Of a stretch of DNA of 64,000 bases, positions 54,301-62,226 are shown one piece after another. Made by a program: the position numbers and the translations under genes. Position 1 is the first letter of the stretch; each line of letters starts with the position of its first letter. Below the pieces are notes generated by a model that did not search any database, was not told the origin of the DNA, and saw nothing but the letters and a program-made list of their open reading frames with translations. The DNA is taken from NCBI RefSeq assembly GCF_003669015.1, contig NZ_CP033069.1:4660501-4724500 (forward strand). Direction: 5' to 3'. Source of the stretch: Acidovorax sp. 1608163 (GTDB lineage: Bacteria > Pseudomonadota > Gammaproteobacteria > Burkholderiales > Burkholderiaceae_C).

Positions 54301-54749
54301 TGCGCGATCTGCGGCCTGCGGCCGAGCTGCCCATCGTGTTCGTGTCGGCCAACCTGTTCGAGCACGAGTCCTCGCGCCTGGCGGCCCAGCAGTGCCAGGG
54401 CTTTGTGGGCAAGCCGGTGATCGAATCCGAACTGCTGCAGGCGCTGGAGCAGGCGCTGCAGCTGGAATGGGTGCGCGACAACACACCGCTGGCCCACGCC
54501 CCACGCAGCGCCACCGGGCCAGTGGACCCGCACGACACCCTGGCCACGCTGCCGGGCGACCTGCGCGAAAACCTCGCGCGCCTGGCACGGTCAGGCCAGG
54601 CCGCTGCGCTGCGTGAGCAATTGCGGCGTGCACGCGCTGAGCTGCCGAACCACCAGGCCACCCTGGCGCTGTTGCAAGCCTGCGCCGACCGTTTCGACTT
54701 TGAAGCCCTGGCCGAGCACCTGCGTGCGGTGCAAGCGGCCGATGCATGA
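51309..54749 (+). CDS. Hybrid sensor histidine kinase with an N-terminal permease-like domain
   Basis: 1146 residues. Residues 1-480 form an NCS1/cytosine-permease-like membrane domain (FGSLSFLALEAIGGAIALNY, IAYYAARYGLDMDLLTRGAG, VVSQIKINVTNAYAGSLAWS). A Cys-rich patch at 510-547 (CAVCENQFESEDMARC, CSLCCSLESRCHDRC) may bind zinc. Two membrane helices and a coiled coil follow, then HisKA with His693 (GMTHELRSPLNS), HATPase (NLLSNAVRF, GTGLGLTITH), a receiver domain with Asp983 (VLLDITMDDLDGW) and an HPt-like tail without the phosphorylatable His. ATG 51309 is preferred to TTG/GTG just upstream. It faces the urt/fmd operon and likely senses its substrate. Confidence 0.88.
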   Translation: MAHPLPPDPQSAPQTIFRFRREYNAWVADETMEDYALRYTPKGFRRWSEFRVANTAFGSLSFLALEAIGGAIALNYGFSNAMWAILTVGLLIFLTGLPIAYYAARYGLDMDLLTRGAGFGYLGSTITSLIYAVFTFIFFALEAAIMALALQMVVDWPLEWCYIASSLVILPLAMRGITLISRLQAWTQPLWLFLLLLPFVWIALAQPQLYRDFAGLSGLKSGSSQFDPLMFGAAAAVIFSLVVQIGEQVDFLRFLPERTAANRLRWWGAVLVAGPGWVVTGMLKMAGGAFLAFAALQFEVGTQRAAEPTQMFLAGFHQVMQALGLPGLAVAVTVVFVVVSQIKINVTNAYAGSLAWSNFFARITRSHPGRVVWLVFNVLIATLLMTLGVFGALEKVLAVYSNVAIAWVGALVADLVINKPLGLSPKGIEFRRAHLYDFNPVGLGAMVLAATVACCAYAGLLGEEAAAFSPFIALVLSIALAPLLAWMTQGRYYLARTPDNDWKPGEIVRCAVCENQFESEDMARCPAYAAPICSLCCSLESRCHDRCKTGSRAADQLRGVVEALLPKRWAIKVNFRVGQYAMVLVSLCAAMAFLVGVVYVQEGLQSPAHATLLQMPFLKVFALLALLAAVCAWWVVLSTDSRRMAQDESERQTQLLLQEIEAHKRTDAELQAAKDQAESANQAKTRYVAGMTHELRSPLNSILGYTQILLKHPHTEGWLRETLSTMQHSGLHMHALIDGSLELARIEAGRLRLDLAPLPLPDLIENIEAMLRPQAQAKGLRFVVETLGTMPAWIRADAKRLRQILINLLSNAVRFTERGEVRLRMDFRQHVSRIEVIDTGIGIEPQDLERIFVPFERGSAGRRASEAGTGLGLTITHLLTELMGGQLTLTSTPGQGSTFTVRLYLPGMAADPHWTTPSRAALRSVIGYLAPQRTLLVVDDQPLQRQLLAGLLVPLGFVVREAASGRECLEIVRQTPPDLVLLDITMDDLDGWQTAALLRDLRPAAELPIVFVSANLFEHESSRLAAQQCQGFVGKPVIESELLQALEQALQLEWVRDNTPLAHAPRSATGPVDPHDTLATLPGDLRENLARLARSGQAAALREQLRRARAELPNHQATLALLQACADRFDFEALAEHLRAVQAADA

Positions 54750-54758
54750 AAGAGCACC

Positions 54759-55703
54759 ATGTCCGACGCCGAGACTGACCCCCAAGCCCTGGCAGAGGCT
54801 GGCCCCCAGCCCGCCCCCCCGGCGCCGCAGCGCGTGATCCTGGTGGTGGACGACGCGCTGGACACCCTGCGCATGCTGTGCGACGCCCTGGCCGCAGAAG
54901 GCTACGCGGTGCTGGCCGCGCGCGACGCCCAGGAGGCCCTGCAGCGCTTTGACATCACTGTGCCCGACGGCGTGCTGCTCGATGCCGTGATGCCCGGCAT
55001 GGACGGCTTTGCGCTGTGCCGCCAGCTCAAGGCCACGCCGCCGTGGTCGCATGTGCCCATCGTTTTCATGACGGGGCTGTCAGACACCGAGCAAATCCTG
55101 CAGGGCTTTGCCAGCGGTGGGGTGGACTATGTCGTCAAGCCGCTGCGCATTCCCGAGGTGCTGGCGCGGCTGGCCACCCATGTGCGCAACGCGCAGGCCA
55201 CACGGCTGGCACGCGAAGCGGTGGATGTGGCCGGGCTAGGCGTGGTGGTGCTCGACGGCCAGGGCCGCGTGGCCTGGCGATCCCCCCAGGCCCTGCGCTG
55301 GCTCGAAGCCGCTTTTGCCGCAGAGCCTGCGCCGCACGATGCGGCGGCGGCCTGGCTCAACCGCGCACAGCGCACGGGCGGGCAGACCCTGGCACTGGCC
55401 GATGGCCGCCAGTTGCTGGCGCGCCACCTGGGGGCCAGCGGCCTGGCCGAGTCGATGCTGCTGCTCAGCCATGCCGCCCCCGAGGCCGCTGCGCCGCGCC
55501 ACCTGCAGCAGGTGGCCCTGACGCCGCGGGAGACAGAAGTGCTGTCCTGGCTCAGCAAGGGCAAGACCAACCGCGACATTGCCGACATCCTGGGCATGAG
55601 CCCGCGCACGGTGAACAAGCACCTGGAGCACATCTTCGAAAAGCTGGGGGTCGAAACACGCACCGCTGCGGCGGCCATCGCAGGGCAGCTCTTGCAGACT
55701 TGA
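54759..55703 (+). CDS. LuxR-type response regulator, partner of the permease-kinase
   Basis: 314 residues. Receiver domain (VILVVDDALDTLRMLCDALA, acceptor Asp in DGVLLDAVMPGMDGF, Lys in DYVVKPLRIPE), a middle region of about 100 residues with a weak PAS-like look, and a C-terminal LuxR helix-turn-helix (LTPRETEVLSWLSKGKTNRD, MSPRTVNKHLEHIFEKLGVE). It starts nine bases after the kinase stop, so the pair is one operon. Likely target is the divergent urtABCDE-fmdAB operon. Confidence 0.92.
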   Translation: MSDAETDPQALAEAGPQPAPPAPQRVILVVDDALDTLRMLCDALAAEGYAVLAARDAQEALQRFDITVPDGVLLDAVMPGMDGFALCRQLKATPPWSHVPIVFMTGLSDTEQILQGFASGGVDYVVKPLRIPEVLARLATHVRNAQATRLAREAVDVAGLGVVVLDGQGRVAWRSPQALRWLEAAFAAEPAPHDAAAAWLNRAQRTGGQTLALADGRQLLARHLGASGLAESMLLLSHAAPEAAAPRHLQQVALTPRETEVLSWLSKGKTNRDIADILGMSPRTVNKHLEHIFEKLGVETRTAAAAIAGQLLQT

Positions 55704-55743
55704 TCTTGCAGGCTTGGGCCAGAAATTTAGATCAAATAGGCCT

Positions 55744-55788
55744 CTAGCGCTTACCCCTAAAGCGCTAGCAGCTATTTAAAACATAGCA
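55744..55788. repeat. Family A repeat, copy 6
   Basis: CTAGCGCTT-ACCCCTAA-AGCGCTAG then GCTATTTAAAACATAGC. Between the convergent response-regulator and PACE genes, consistent with a bidirectional terminator. Confidence 0.75.
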
Positions 55789-55804
55789 AATACACTCTGC
55801 CGCG

Positions 55805-56278
55805 TCAGGCCGCCGCATGCCCCAAGGCCGAGGCGGGCAGGCCAAACACCCGGTCAAACACCCAATTGAAGACAAAGGTGTAGCAAAGGAAGAAGACGAT
55901 GAGCGCCAGGTCCATCACAAAGGCCTGCCACAGGCTCACGTTGAACCACCAGGCAAACAGCGGCACCAGCGTGAAGACGAGCCCCCCTTCGAACCCGATG
56001 GCATGGGCTATGCGGCGGCCGATGCCACGTCCACGCACCGCCTGGCGGGCCTCCCAGCGCTCAAAGGCCCAATTGAAGACCACGTTCCACACCACGGCCA
56101 CTGCCGACGCAGCCACCGCCACCACGCCCGAGTGCCCGGCGCCCTGCCCCGTCAGCACCGCCAGCCCCAGCGTCGCGGCGGCAATGGCGATGAGTTCGTA
56201 CAGAGTGACGTACAGCACGCGGCGCTTGGGGCCTTGCAGGCTGCGCCACAGGGGTTGAATCAGGGAGTTGGAAGTCAT
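55805..56278 (-). CDS. PACE-family efflux transporter (AceI-like)
   Basis: 157 residues with four hydrophobic helices arranged as two bacterial transmembrane pair repeats. Repeat 1: RRVLYVTLYELIAIAAATLG with WNVVFNWAFERWEA; repeat 2: IAHAIGFEGGLVFTLVPLFA with CYTFVFNWVFDRVFGL. The Glu of the first helix (LYELIAI) is the residue needed for proton-coupled transport in AceI. PACE proteins expel biocides such as chlorhexidine or short diamines. ATG 56278 is preferred to the upstream in-frame start. The divergent LysR gene is 73 bases away. Confidence 0.88.
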   Translation of the reverse strand: MTSNSLIQPLWRSLQGPKRRVLYVTLYELIAIAAATLGLAVLTGQGAGHSGVVAVAASAVAVVWNVVFNWAFERWEARQAVRGRGIGRRIAHAIGFEGGLVFTLVPLFAWWFNVSLWQAFVMDLALIVFFLCYTFVFNWVFDRVFGLPASALGHAAA

Positions 56279-56351
56279 GGCTGTGCACTTTATGTGCACC
56301 TTGCTGATATATAAAGTCAGCTTCTTTCAGATTAATTGATAGCTCAAGCCC

Positions 56352-57290
56352 ATGGCCTTTTCTTCCGACAGCGTGCAGGTGTTCTTGGCGGCGCTGGACC
56401 ACGGCTCGTTCTCGGCCGCTGCGCGGGCGCTGTCGCGGGTGCCTTCGGCGGTGAGCATGACCATCGCCCACCTGGAGGCCGAGCTGGCCGTGCAGCTGTT
56501 TGACCGCAGCGGGCGCGAGCCCCGGCCCACGGCCGCAGCACGGGCGCTGGAGCCCCAGGCGCGGCTGCTGGCCGGGCAGCTGCAGCAGCTCAACGCCCAG
56601 GCGCTGGCCCTGACGCAGGGGCTGGAGGAGCGCCTGACCCTGGCGATTGCGCCCGAGCTGCTGGCCTCGCGCTGGACGGCGCCGCTGGCCGCGCTGGCGC
56701 ACGAGTACCCGCTGCTGCAGGTGGAGGTGCTGACGGCCCCGCAGGTGGATGCGCTGGCGCTGCTGCACAGTGGGCGGGCCCAGCTGGCGCTGGTGTTTGA
56801 GCGGCCCAGCATCGACGGGCGCGAGGGGTTTCAGGAAGTGGGCACCGAAACCCTGGTGGCCGTGATGGCGCCAGACCACCCGGTATTGCAGGGCGCACGC
56901 GCGTCGGCCCTGGCCCGGGGCGAGCCGCCCGAGCGCGCCATGCTGCGCGAGGAGCACCTGACCACCACACGCCAGATCGTGGTGGCCAGCCGCGACCTGG
57001 CGCAGACCGACCCGCGCTTTGTGTTTGCCCGCCACCACTGGCGCACCGACAACCACTTGGCCGCGCTGGGCCTGATCGAGGCGGGCCTGGGCTGGGGCTG
57101 GCAGCCGCGCGCGCTGGTGCAGCCGCGCATCGCGGCGGGCTCGCTGGTGGAGATGCCGTTTGAGAACCTGAGCAACGGTGTGGCGCTGTGGGTGGATGTG
57201 GTGTGGTCCAAGGAGCGGCCCCTGGGCCTGGGGGCGCGGCGCTTTGTGGCGCTGATGGAAGGGGCCACCGCCCCTGGGCCGCAGGCCTGA
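56352..57290 (+). CDS. LysR-family regulator, divergent from the PACE efflux gene
   Basis: 312 residues. N-terminal HTH (VQVFLAALDHGSFSAAARAL, PSAVSMTIAHLEAELAVQLF, RSGREPRPTAAARAL) and a substrate-binding domain with ERLTLAIAPELLASRWTAPL. LysR regulators commonly face PACE genes and control them. The C-terminal end (LGARRFVALMEG) is complete. The short shared promoter region contains TATATAAAG-like AT-rich sequence. Confidence 0.9.
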   Translation: MAFSSDSVQVFLAALDHGSFSAAARALSRVPSAVSMTIAHLEAELAVQLFDRSGREPRPTAAARALEPQARLLAGQLQQLNAQALALTQGLEERLTLAIAPELLASRWTAPLAALAHEYPLLQVEVLTAPQVDALALLHSGRAQLALVFERPSIDGREGFQEVGTETLVAVMAPDHPVLQGARASALARGEPPERAMLREEHLTTTRQIVVASRDLAQTDPRFVFARHHWRTDNHLAALGLIEAGLGWGWQPRALVQPRIAAGSLVEMPFENLSNGVALWVDVVWSKERPLGLGARRFVALMEGATAPGPQA

Positions 57291-57359
57291 CGCCGGGGGC
57301 AGCCCGAGGCCCGGCCCAGGCCAGTGCCATTCCTGTGGGCGTCAAAAGACATCAAAAGC

Positions 57360-57380
57360 AAATACGAATTAGTTGCATTT
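57360..57380. promoter_or_regulatory. Candidate Fur box upstream of the siderophore receptor
   Basis: AAATACGAATTAGTTGCATTT resembles the dyad AAATGCGAAT...ATTCGCATTT used by betaproteobacterial Fur sites; about 90 bases before the receptor start and AT-rich in a GC-rich gap. Confidence 0.5.
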
Positions 57381-57467
57381 GCATGGATAATGGCGGCCCC
57401 TTGCCTTTTTGGGCCCGCCTCGGTGCGCAGTTTGCCGCCCGGCGGGCCTGTTCACCGCCCCTTCACC

Positions 57468-59621
57468 ATGCACACCCTGATCCATCGGCCTACGCGCCAT
57501 CCCCGCCTTTCGGCCATTGCCCACGCCAGCCTGGTGCTGTGCGCCTTCACCGCCACAGCGGCCCTGGCCCAGCAGGCAGCGGCCCCTGCCGAGGCCAGCC
57601 CCGCCTTGTCGGAAGTGCAGGTGCGCGAAACCTCGGGCAGCAGCGGCTACCAGGGCGCGCAGCGCAACACCGCAGCCACCCGCACCGATACCCCGCTCAT
57701 CGAAACGCCGCAGTCCGTGCGCGTGGTGCCCCAGCAGCTCATGCAAGACCTGGGCGCCCGCCGCCTGGCCGACACGGTGGACTTTGTCAGCGGCATCACC
57801 CGCCTCAATGACTTTGGCGGCACCTGGGACAACTACGCCATTCGCGGCTTCAGCAACACCGATGGCGGGCAGCTGCTCAACGGCTTTGCCTCCAACCGGG
57901 GCTATGGCCCGCAGCGCGACGTGGCCAGCGTGGAGCGCGTGGAGTTCCTCAAAGGCCCCGCCGCTGCTTTGTACGGCAGCAGCGAGCCCGGCGGCACGCT
58001 CAATGTGGTCACCAAAAAGCCCCAGTTCACCGCCGCCAACAAGGCGGGCGTGCAGGTGGGCACCCTGGGCTATCGGCGTACCACGCTCGACAGCACCGGC
58101 CCGCTGGGCACGGACGTGGCCTACCGCCTGAACGTGGCGGCTGAAGACGGCGCCAGCCGCTCGAACCTGGTCGACAACCGCAAAATGGTGGTGGCCCCGG
58201 CCCTCACCTGGAACCTGAGCCCCAACACGGTGCTGAACTACGAGGCCGAATTCATCCGCATCCGCACCCCGCTGGACCGGGGCCTGGTGCAGGTCAACGG
58301 CAACGTGGGTGCCCTGCCGCGCGACCGCTTCCTGGGCGAGTCCGACCGGGGCAATCTGCATGTGAATGGCGACACGCACCAGATCACGCTGGACCATGAC
58401 CTGGGCAGCGGCTGGCGCACGCGGCTGGGCGCGTCGTACCGCGAAACCGAGCTGTACGGCAACGCCGTGGACCTTGGCACGGGCCAGTTGGGCGTGCTGG
58501 GCAACGACGGCCGCACCCTGGCGCGCAGCGACAGCTGGCGCAGCCTGCCTTCGCGGGACACGTCGGTGCAAGCCGAAGTGGAAGGCAAGGTCACCACCGG
58601 CGCGCTGCGCCACACGGTGCTGGCGGGGGTGGATTCGTGGCGGCTGACGTCGGGCCAGGACATTCGCTATTCCACGCAAAAGTACCCCATCGACATCTAC
58701 AACCCCACCTACGGCACCGTCACCGGCAGCACCTTGGCACAGGGCTACCTGCTCAATGACCGCCTGCGCGCCACCGGCCTGTTTGCGCAAGATCAGATCG
58801 ACCTGAGCGCCCAGTGGAAGCTGCTGGCGGGCGTGCGTTTTGACAGCTACCACCAGGACAACCAAGACCTGATGGCGGGCACGCGCCAAGTGCACTCCTA
58901 CTCGGCCACCACGCCGCGCATCGGGCTGACCTATCTGATTGACGCCAACACCTCGGTGTATGCCTCGGCGGGTCGCTCGTTCCGCCCCAATGCGGGCACC
59001 GACGAAAACGGCAACGCCTTCGACCCGCAAAAGGGCAAGGCGTTTGAGCTGGGGGCCAAGTGGCAGTCGCCCGACCAGCGCCTGAACGCCAACGTGGCGC
59101 TGTTTGATATTCGCAAGACCAACGTGCTCACCCGCAGCCCCACCAATGCCAACTTCAGCATTGCCGCTGGCGAGGTGCGCAGCCGGGGGCTGGAGCTGGA
59201 CGTGGCCGGGCAAATTGACACCCACTGGCGCATGACGGCCAACCTGGCCTACACCGACACCGAAGTCACCCGCGACAACAACGCAGCACTGCTGGGCAAG
59301 CGCCTGCTGAACGTGCCGCGCGTCAGCGCCGGGCTGTTCGCCATCCGCGAAGACCAAGCCCCCTGGGGCGGCCGCTACGGCATTGGCGGTGGGCTGGTGC
59401 ACGTGGGCGAGCGCACAGGCACCGCTACCGATGCCTACCGCCTGCCCGCCTACACCACGGCGCGCATCACCAGCTACTGGCAAATCGACAAGCGCACGCG
59501 CCTGACGCTGGACGTGCACAACCTGTTCGACAAGACCTACTACACCGCCTCGTGGGGCAACCTGACGGTGATCCCTGGCCTGGGCCGCCAGGTGGTGGCC
59601 GGGGTGCAGGTGGCGTTCTGA
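57468..59621 (+). CDS. TonB-dependent siderophore receptor
   Basis: 717 residues. A signal peptide (SLVLCAFTATAALAQQ), a TonB-box-like start of the mature chain (SEVQVRETSG), the plug domain (RTDTPLIETPQSVRVVPQQL, VEFLKGPAAALYGSSEPGGT, LNVVTKKP), and a long beta-barrel ending with VHNLFDKTYYTASWGNLTVI and the C-terminal aromatic GVQVAF for outer-membrane insertion. The plug type is that of ferric-siderophore receptors (FhuA/FpvA group). ATG 57468 gives the signal peptide; the open frame from 57324 is ignored. A Fur-box-like site lies upstream. Ligand unknown. Confidence 0.92.
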   Translation: MHTLIHRPTRHPRLSAIAHASLVLCAFTATAALAQQAAAPAEASPALSEVQVRETSGSSGYQGAQRNTAATRTDTPLIETPQSVRVVPQQLMQDLGARRLADTVDFVSGITRLNDFGGTWDNYAIRGFSNTDGGQLLNGFASNRGYGPQRDVASVERVEFLKGPAAALYGSSEPGGTLNVVTKKPQFTAANKAGVQVGTLGYRRTTLDSTGPLGTDVAYRLNVAAEDGASRSNLVDNRKMVVAPALTWNLSPNTVLNYEAEFIRIRTPLDRGLVQVNGNVGALPRDRFLGESDRGNLHVNGDTHQITLDHDLGSGWRTRLGASYRETELYGNAVDLGTGQLGVLGNDGRTLARSDSWRSLPSRDTSVQAEVEGKVTTGALRHTVLAGVDSWRLTSGQDIRYSTQKYPIDIYNPTYGTVTGSTLAQGYLLNDRLRATGLFAQDQIDLSAQWKLLAGVRFDSYHQDNQDLMAGTRQVHSYSATTPRIGLTYLIDANTSVYASAGRSFRPNAGTDENGNAFDPQKGKAFELGAKWQSPDQRLNANVALFDIRKTNVLTRSPTNANFSIAAGEVRSRGLELDVAGQIDTHWRMTANLAYTDTEVTRDNNAALLGKRLLNVPRVSAGLFAIREDQAPWGGRYGIGGGLVHVGERTGTATDAYRLPAYTTARITSYWQIDKRTRLTLDVHNLFDKTYYTASWGNLTVIPGLGRQVVAGVQVAF

Positions 59622-59650
59622 CCGGCGCAGGCTAGGTTATAGGTAAAAAA

Positions 59651-59700
59651 TGCTGCTAGCGCTTATTGAATAAGCGCTAGCAGCTATATTTTTCATAGCA
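59651..59700. repeat. Family A repeat, copy 7
   Basis: GCTGCTAGCGCTT-ATTGAAT-AAGCGCTAGCAGC forms a long perfect stem, then GCTATATTTTTCATAGC. Between the receptor and PPK2 genes on the same strand, at terminator position. Confidence 0.78.
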
Positions 59701-59783
59701 TTTGATGGCATGAATGCCCGGTGAAGGACTCGACTGGTATCGTGGCGCCAACGCCCCTGCCAACCCCCACACCGGAGAGCCCC

Positions 59784-60650
59784 ATGCCCTCACCCCATGC
59801 CCATGACGCCCTTTGGGGCGCCGCCCGCCACAGCCTGGCCCCGCGCTGGGCGCCCTGGCAGCCCGAGCCGGGCAAGCCGTTTGCGCTGGACGCCATCGAC
59901 CCCAGCGCCAAGCCCTTTTCTACCGGCAGCAAGGCCGAAGACAAAGCGGCGGTGGAAGCCCTGGCCGTGGAGCTGGACACGCTGCAAAACCTGTTTTACG
60001 CCGACAAGCGCTACAAGCTGCTGGTGGTGCTGCAGGGCACCGACACCTCGGGCAAGGACGGCACCATTCGCGGCGTGTTCGGCCGCATGAGCGCCCTGGG
60101 CGTGCACGCCGTGGGCTGGAAGGCCCCGACCGAGCCCGAGCTGGCGCATGACTACCTCTGGCGCATCCACCAGCAGGTGCCACAGGCAGGCGACATCACG
60201 GTGTTCAACCGCAGCCACTACGAAGACGTGCTGGTGCCCGTGGTGAACGGCTGGATCACGCCCGAGCAGCACCAGCAGCGCCTGGCGCACATCAACGACT
60301 TTGAGCGCATGCTCAGCGAGACGGGCACCATCGTGCTGAAGTTTCTGCTGCACATTGGCAAGGACGAGCAGCGCGAGCGGCTGCAAGAGCGCCTGGACGA
60401 CCCGGCCAAGCACTGGAAGTTCAGCATGGGAGACATTGCAGTGCGCAAGCAATGGGGCGACTACCGCCGCGCCTACGACACGCTGCTGGGCGCCACGCAC
60501 ACGCCCTGGGCCCCGTGGACCATCGTGCCCGCCAACTCCAAAACCCACCGCAACCTGATGATTGCCACCGTGCTGCGTGCAGTGCTGCAGGGCCTGCCCT
60601 TGCGCTACCCCACGGGCGACGCGGCGCTGGAGCATTTCACGGTGGAGTGA
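59784..60650 (+). CDS. Polyphosphate kinase 2 family protein (PPK2)
   Basis: 288 residues. Walker A LLVVLQGTDTSGKDGTIRGV, GWKAPTEPELAHDYLWRIHQ, Walker B-type VFNRSHYEDVLVP, and lid Arg/Lys residues near ERLQERLDDPAKHWKFSMGD. This fits PPK2 enzymes that phosphorylate nucleoside mono- or diphosphates using polyphosphate. GGAGAG lies before ATG 59784; the earlier in-frame start at 59721 has no support. Class (AMP- or ADP-specific) is not determinable here. Confidence 0.9.
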   Translation: MPSPHAHDALWGAARHSLAPRWAPWQPEPGKPFALDAIDPSAKPFSTGSKAEDKAAVEALAVELDTLQNLFYADKRYKLLVVLQGTDTSGKDGTIRGVFGRMSALGVHAVGWKAPTEPELAHDYLWRIHQQVPQAGDITVFNRSHYEDVLVPVVNGWITPEQHQQRLAHINDFERMLSETGTIVLKFLLHIGKDEQRERLQERLDDPAKHWKFSMGDIAVRKQWGDYRRAYDTLLGATHTPWAPWTIVPANSKTHRNLMIATVLRAVLQGLPLRYPTGDAALEHFTVE

Positions 60651-60733
60651 TCCACCAGGCGGAGGTGCCGCCATGCCCAGAGCGTGCCCTGGGCATGGCG
60701 CCCCCCTGCGCGCTCTATCTCGATTTCAACCGA

Positions 60734-62032
60734 TCACACCAGCTTGTGGCCGCAGTGCTCGCAAAAGCGGTCATCGGCCTGCACCTCGCCATGGCACTGG
60801 GGGCAGGCTGGAGCGGCGGGCGCTGTGGATGCCGCAGGTGCCGCCGTGGCGGGTGCTACCGCTGCCGCCGAGGGCGTTGCAGCAGCGGGCGCCACGGGCG
60901 CTGCCGCAGGGGCCTGGGCTGGCGCAGGGCTGGCCGTATTCGTCGTATTCGCCGTGTTGTGCGCGGTAGTGGCCGCCGTGGCAGCAGCTGCAGCCGCCGC
61001 CGCTTGGGCCTGGGCTTTTTCCTTGAGGTCCGCCACCTTGCTGTTCACTTCTTTGAGGGCTTCGTCTGCAGAGTCACGGATGCTGCCCAGGTCCACCTTC
61101 TCGGAAAACTCGCACCAGGTGAGCACGCCCACCATCAGCGGCAGCAAGAAGACAAACGCCGAGGCCAGCGCAAACACCAGGCTGAAGCCCACGCCCGCAC
61201 CCATCACATGGCCCGAGGCGCCGCCCATCATGACGGCCAACGGGTTGAAGCCGCCACCCATGCGGCCGCCCATACCGTAGCCCATGCCCCCACCAAAGTC
61301 GCCGCCCATGCCGACCACGGCCGCAAACATGCCGCCCACCGTGAACGAGGCCGAGGTGAGCAAACCAAACAGCATTGAGGCGAAGATGGCCGACAGCAGC
61401 ATGCCGCCCACGATCTTGCCGATGGCCGCAAACGGGTACTTGCGCGTGATGTGCCAGGCGATCGACAGCGAGTGCATGACGCGCTCACCGTCCCACAGTG
61501 CAGGCCCGACGATGGACGAGGCCACATACAGCGCCAGCATCAGCGCCGCCATCAGCAGCACCGCCACAGGCACCACCACCACCAGCAGCAACGGCCCCAG
61601 CACCGGGATCTTGCAGACAAAGAACACCACGGCCAGGGCCAGGAACACGGCAAGCACGCCCAGCCCCATCACCAGGCCCGCGCCCAGCAGCTTGGGCAGG
61701 CACAGCAGCCCGGCCATGAAGTACCCCACCAGTCCCCGGTAGGGGCGGCCCCGGGCCAGGTCAGACAGGCATGCGCCCGCCCCGCTGACACCCGCCATGC
61801 CCACCACCACGGCCACGATGGCAAACAGCAGCGTGAAGCCAAACCACACGCGGGCCATGACGCCGCCCAGCGCAAACACCAGGGCGGCCACCAGGAAGGC
61901 GGCGGCCATGACCGCCATGGCGGGCCAGCAGGTCAGCGCCTCGGGCAGGCGGTAGATGGAATACGGGTTGTCGGTGCGCGCGGGCGACGGGTTCAGTGGT
62001 GCATTTGGCGCTGGGTTGGGCGGTTGGTTCAT
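60734..62032 (-). CDS. Multi-helix membrane protein with a C-terminal zinc ribbon
   Basis: 432 residues. A Pro/Asn-rich start, about eight hydrophobic helices in two blocks (residues 35-200 and 205-310) with the glycine-rich loop GGDFGGGMGYGMGGRMGGGF between them, an amphipathic helix (LKEVNSKVADLKEKAQAQAA), a long Ala-rich linker, and a zinc ribbon at the end (ACPQCHGEVQADDRFCEHCG). No family name is recognised. The next gene upstream on this strand encodes another zinc-ribbon protein, which suggests a functional link. Confidence 0.78.
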   Translation of the reverse strand: MNQPPNPAPNAPLNPSPARTDNPYSIYRLPEALTCWPAMAVMAAAFLVAALVFALGGVMARVWFGFTLLFAIVAVVVGMAGVSGAGACLSDLARGRPYRGLVGYFMAGLLCLPKLLGAGLVMGLGVLAVFLALAVVFFVCKIPVLGPLLLVVVVPVAVLLMAALMLALYVASSIVGPALWDGERVMHSLSIAWHITRKYPFAAIGKIVGGMLLSAIFASMLFGLLTSASFTVGGMFAAVVGMGGDFGGGMGYGMGGRMGGGFNPLAVMMGGASGHVMGAGVGFSLVFALASAFVFLLPLMVGVLTWCEFSEKVDLGSIRDSADEALKEVNSKVADLKEKAQAQAAAAAAAATAATTAHNTANTTNTASPAPAQAPAAAPVAPAAATPSAAAVAPATAAPAASTAPAAPACPQCHGEVQADDRFCEHCGHKLV

Positions 62033-62139
62033 GGTGTTTTCTCCCTCGGTAAATCGTCAGTTGTTGGTATGGGTGCAGGCCCGGCGCAGTGCCCTTGCAC
62101 CCCTCATACAGATTCGCGTTCTCTGGGTCAAGACCCCAA

Positions 62140-62199
62140 CCGTTCGTGCTGCGCTGGTCGATGCCTCGCACGGCGCTGCGGCAAGCTCAGCGTGAACGG
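62140..62199. repeat. 60-bp inverted repeat, family C, copy 2 (diverged)
   Basis: Starts CCGTTCGTGCTG and ends AGCTCAGCGTGAACGG like copy 1 at 18293-18352, with the same 60-base length but a rearranged centre. It is in the gap between the two zinc-ribbon genes. Confidence 0.6.
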
Positions 62200-62226
62200 G
62201 TTTGTCTTCTTGAACGCATCCCGGTA

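Noticed and set aside
57369..59519. Open frame of 716 codons opposite the TonB-dependent receptor
   Set aside because: Antisense shadow; the receptor frame has signal peptide, plug and barrel motifs.
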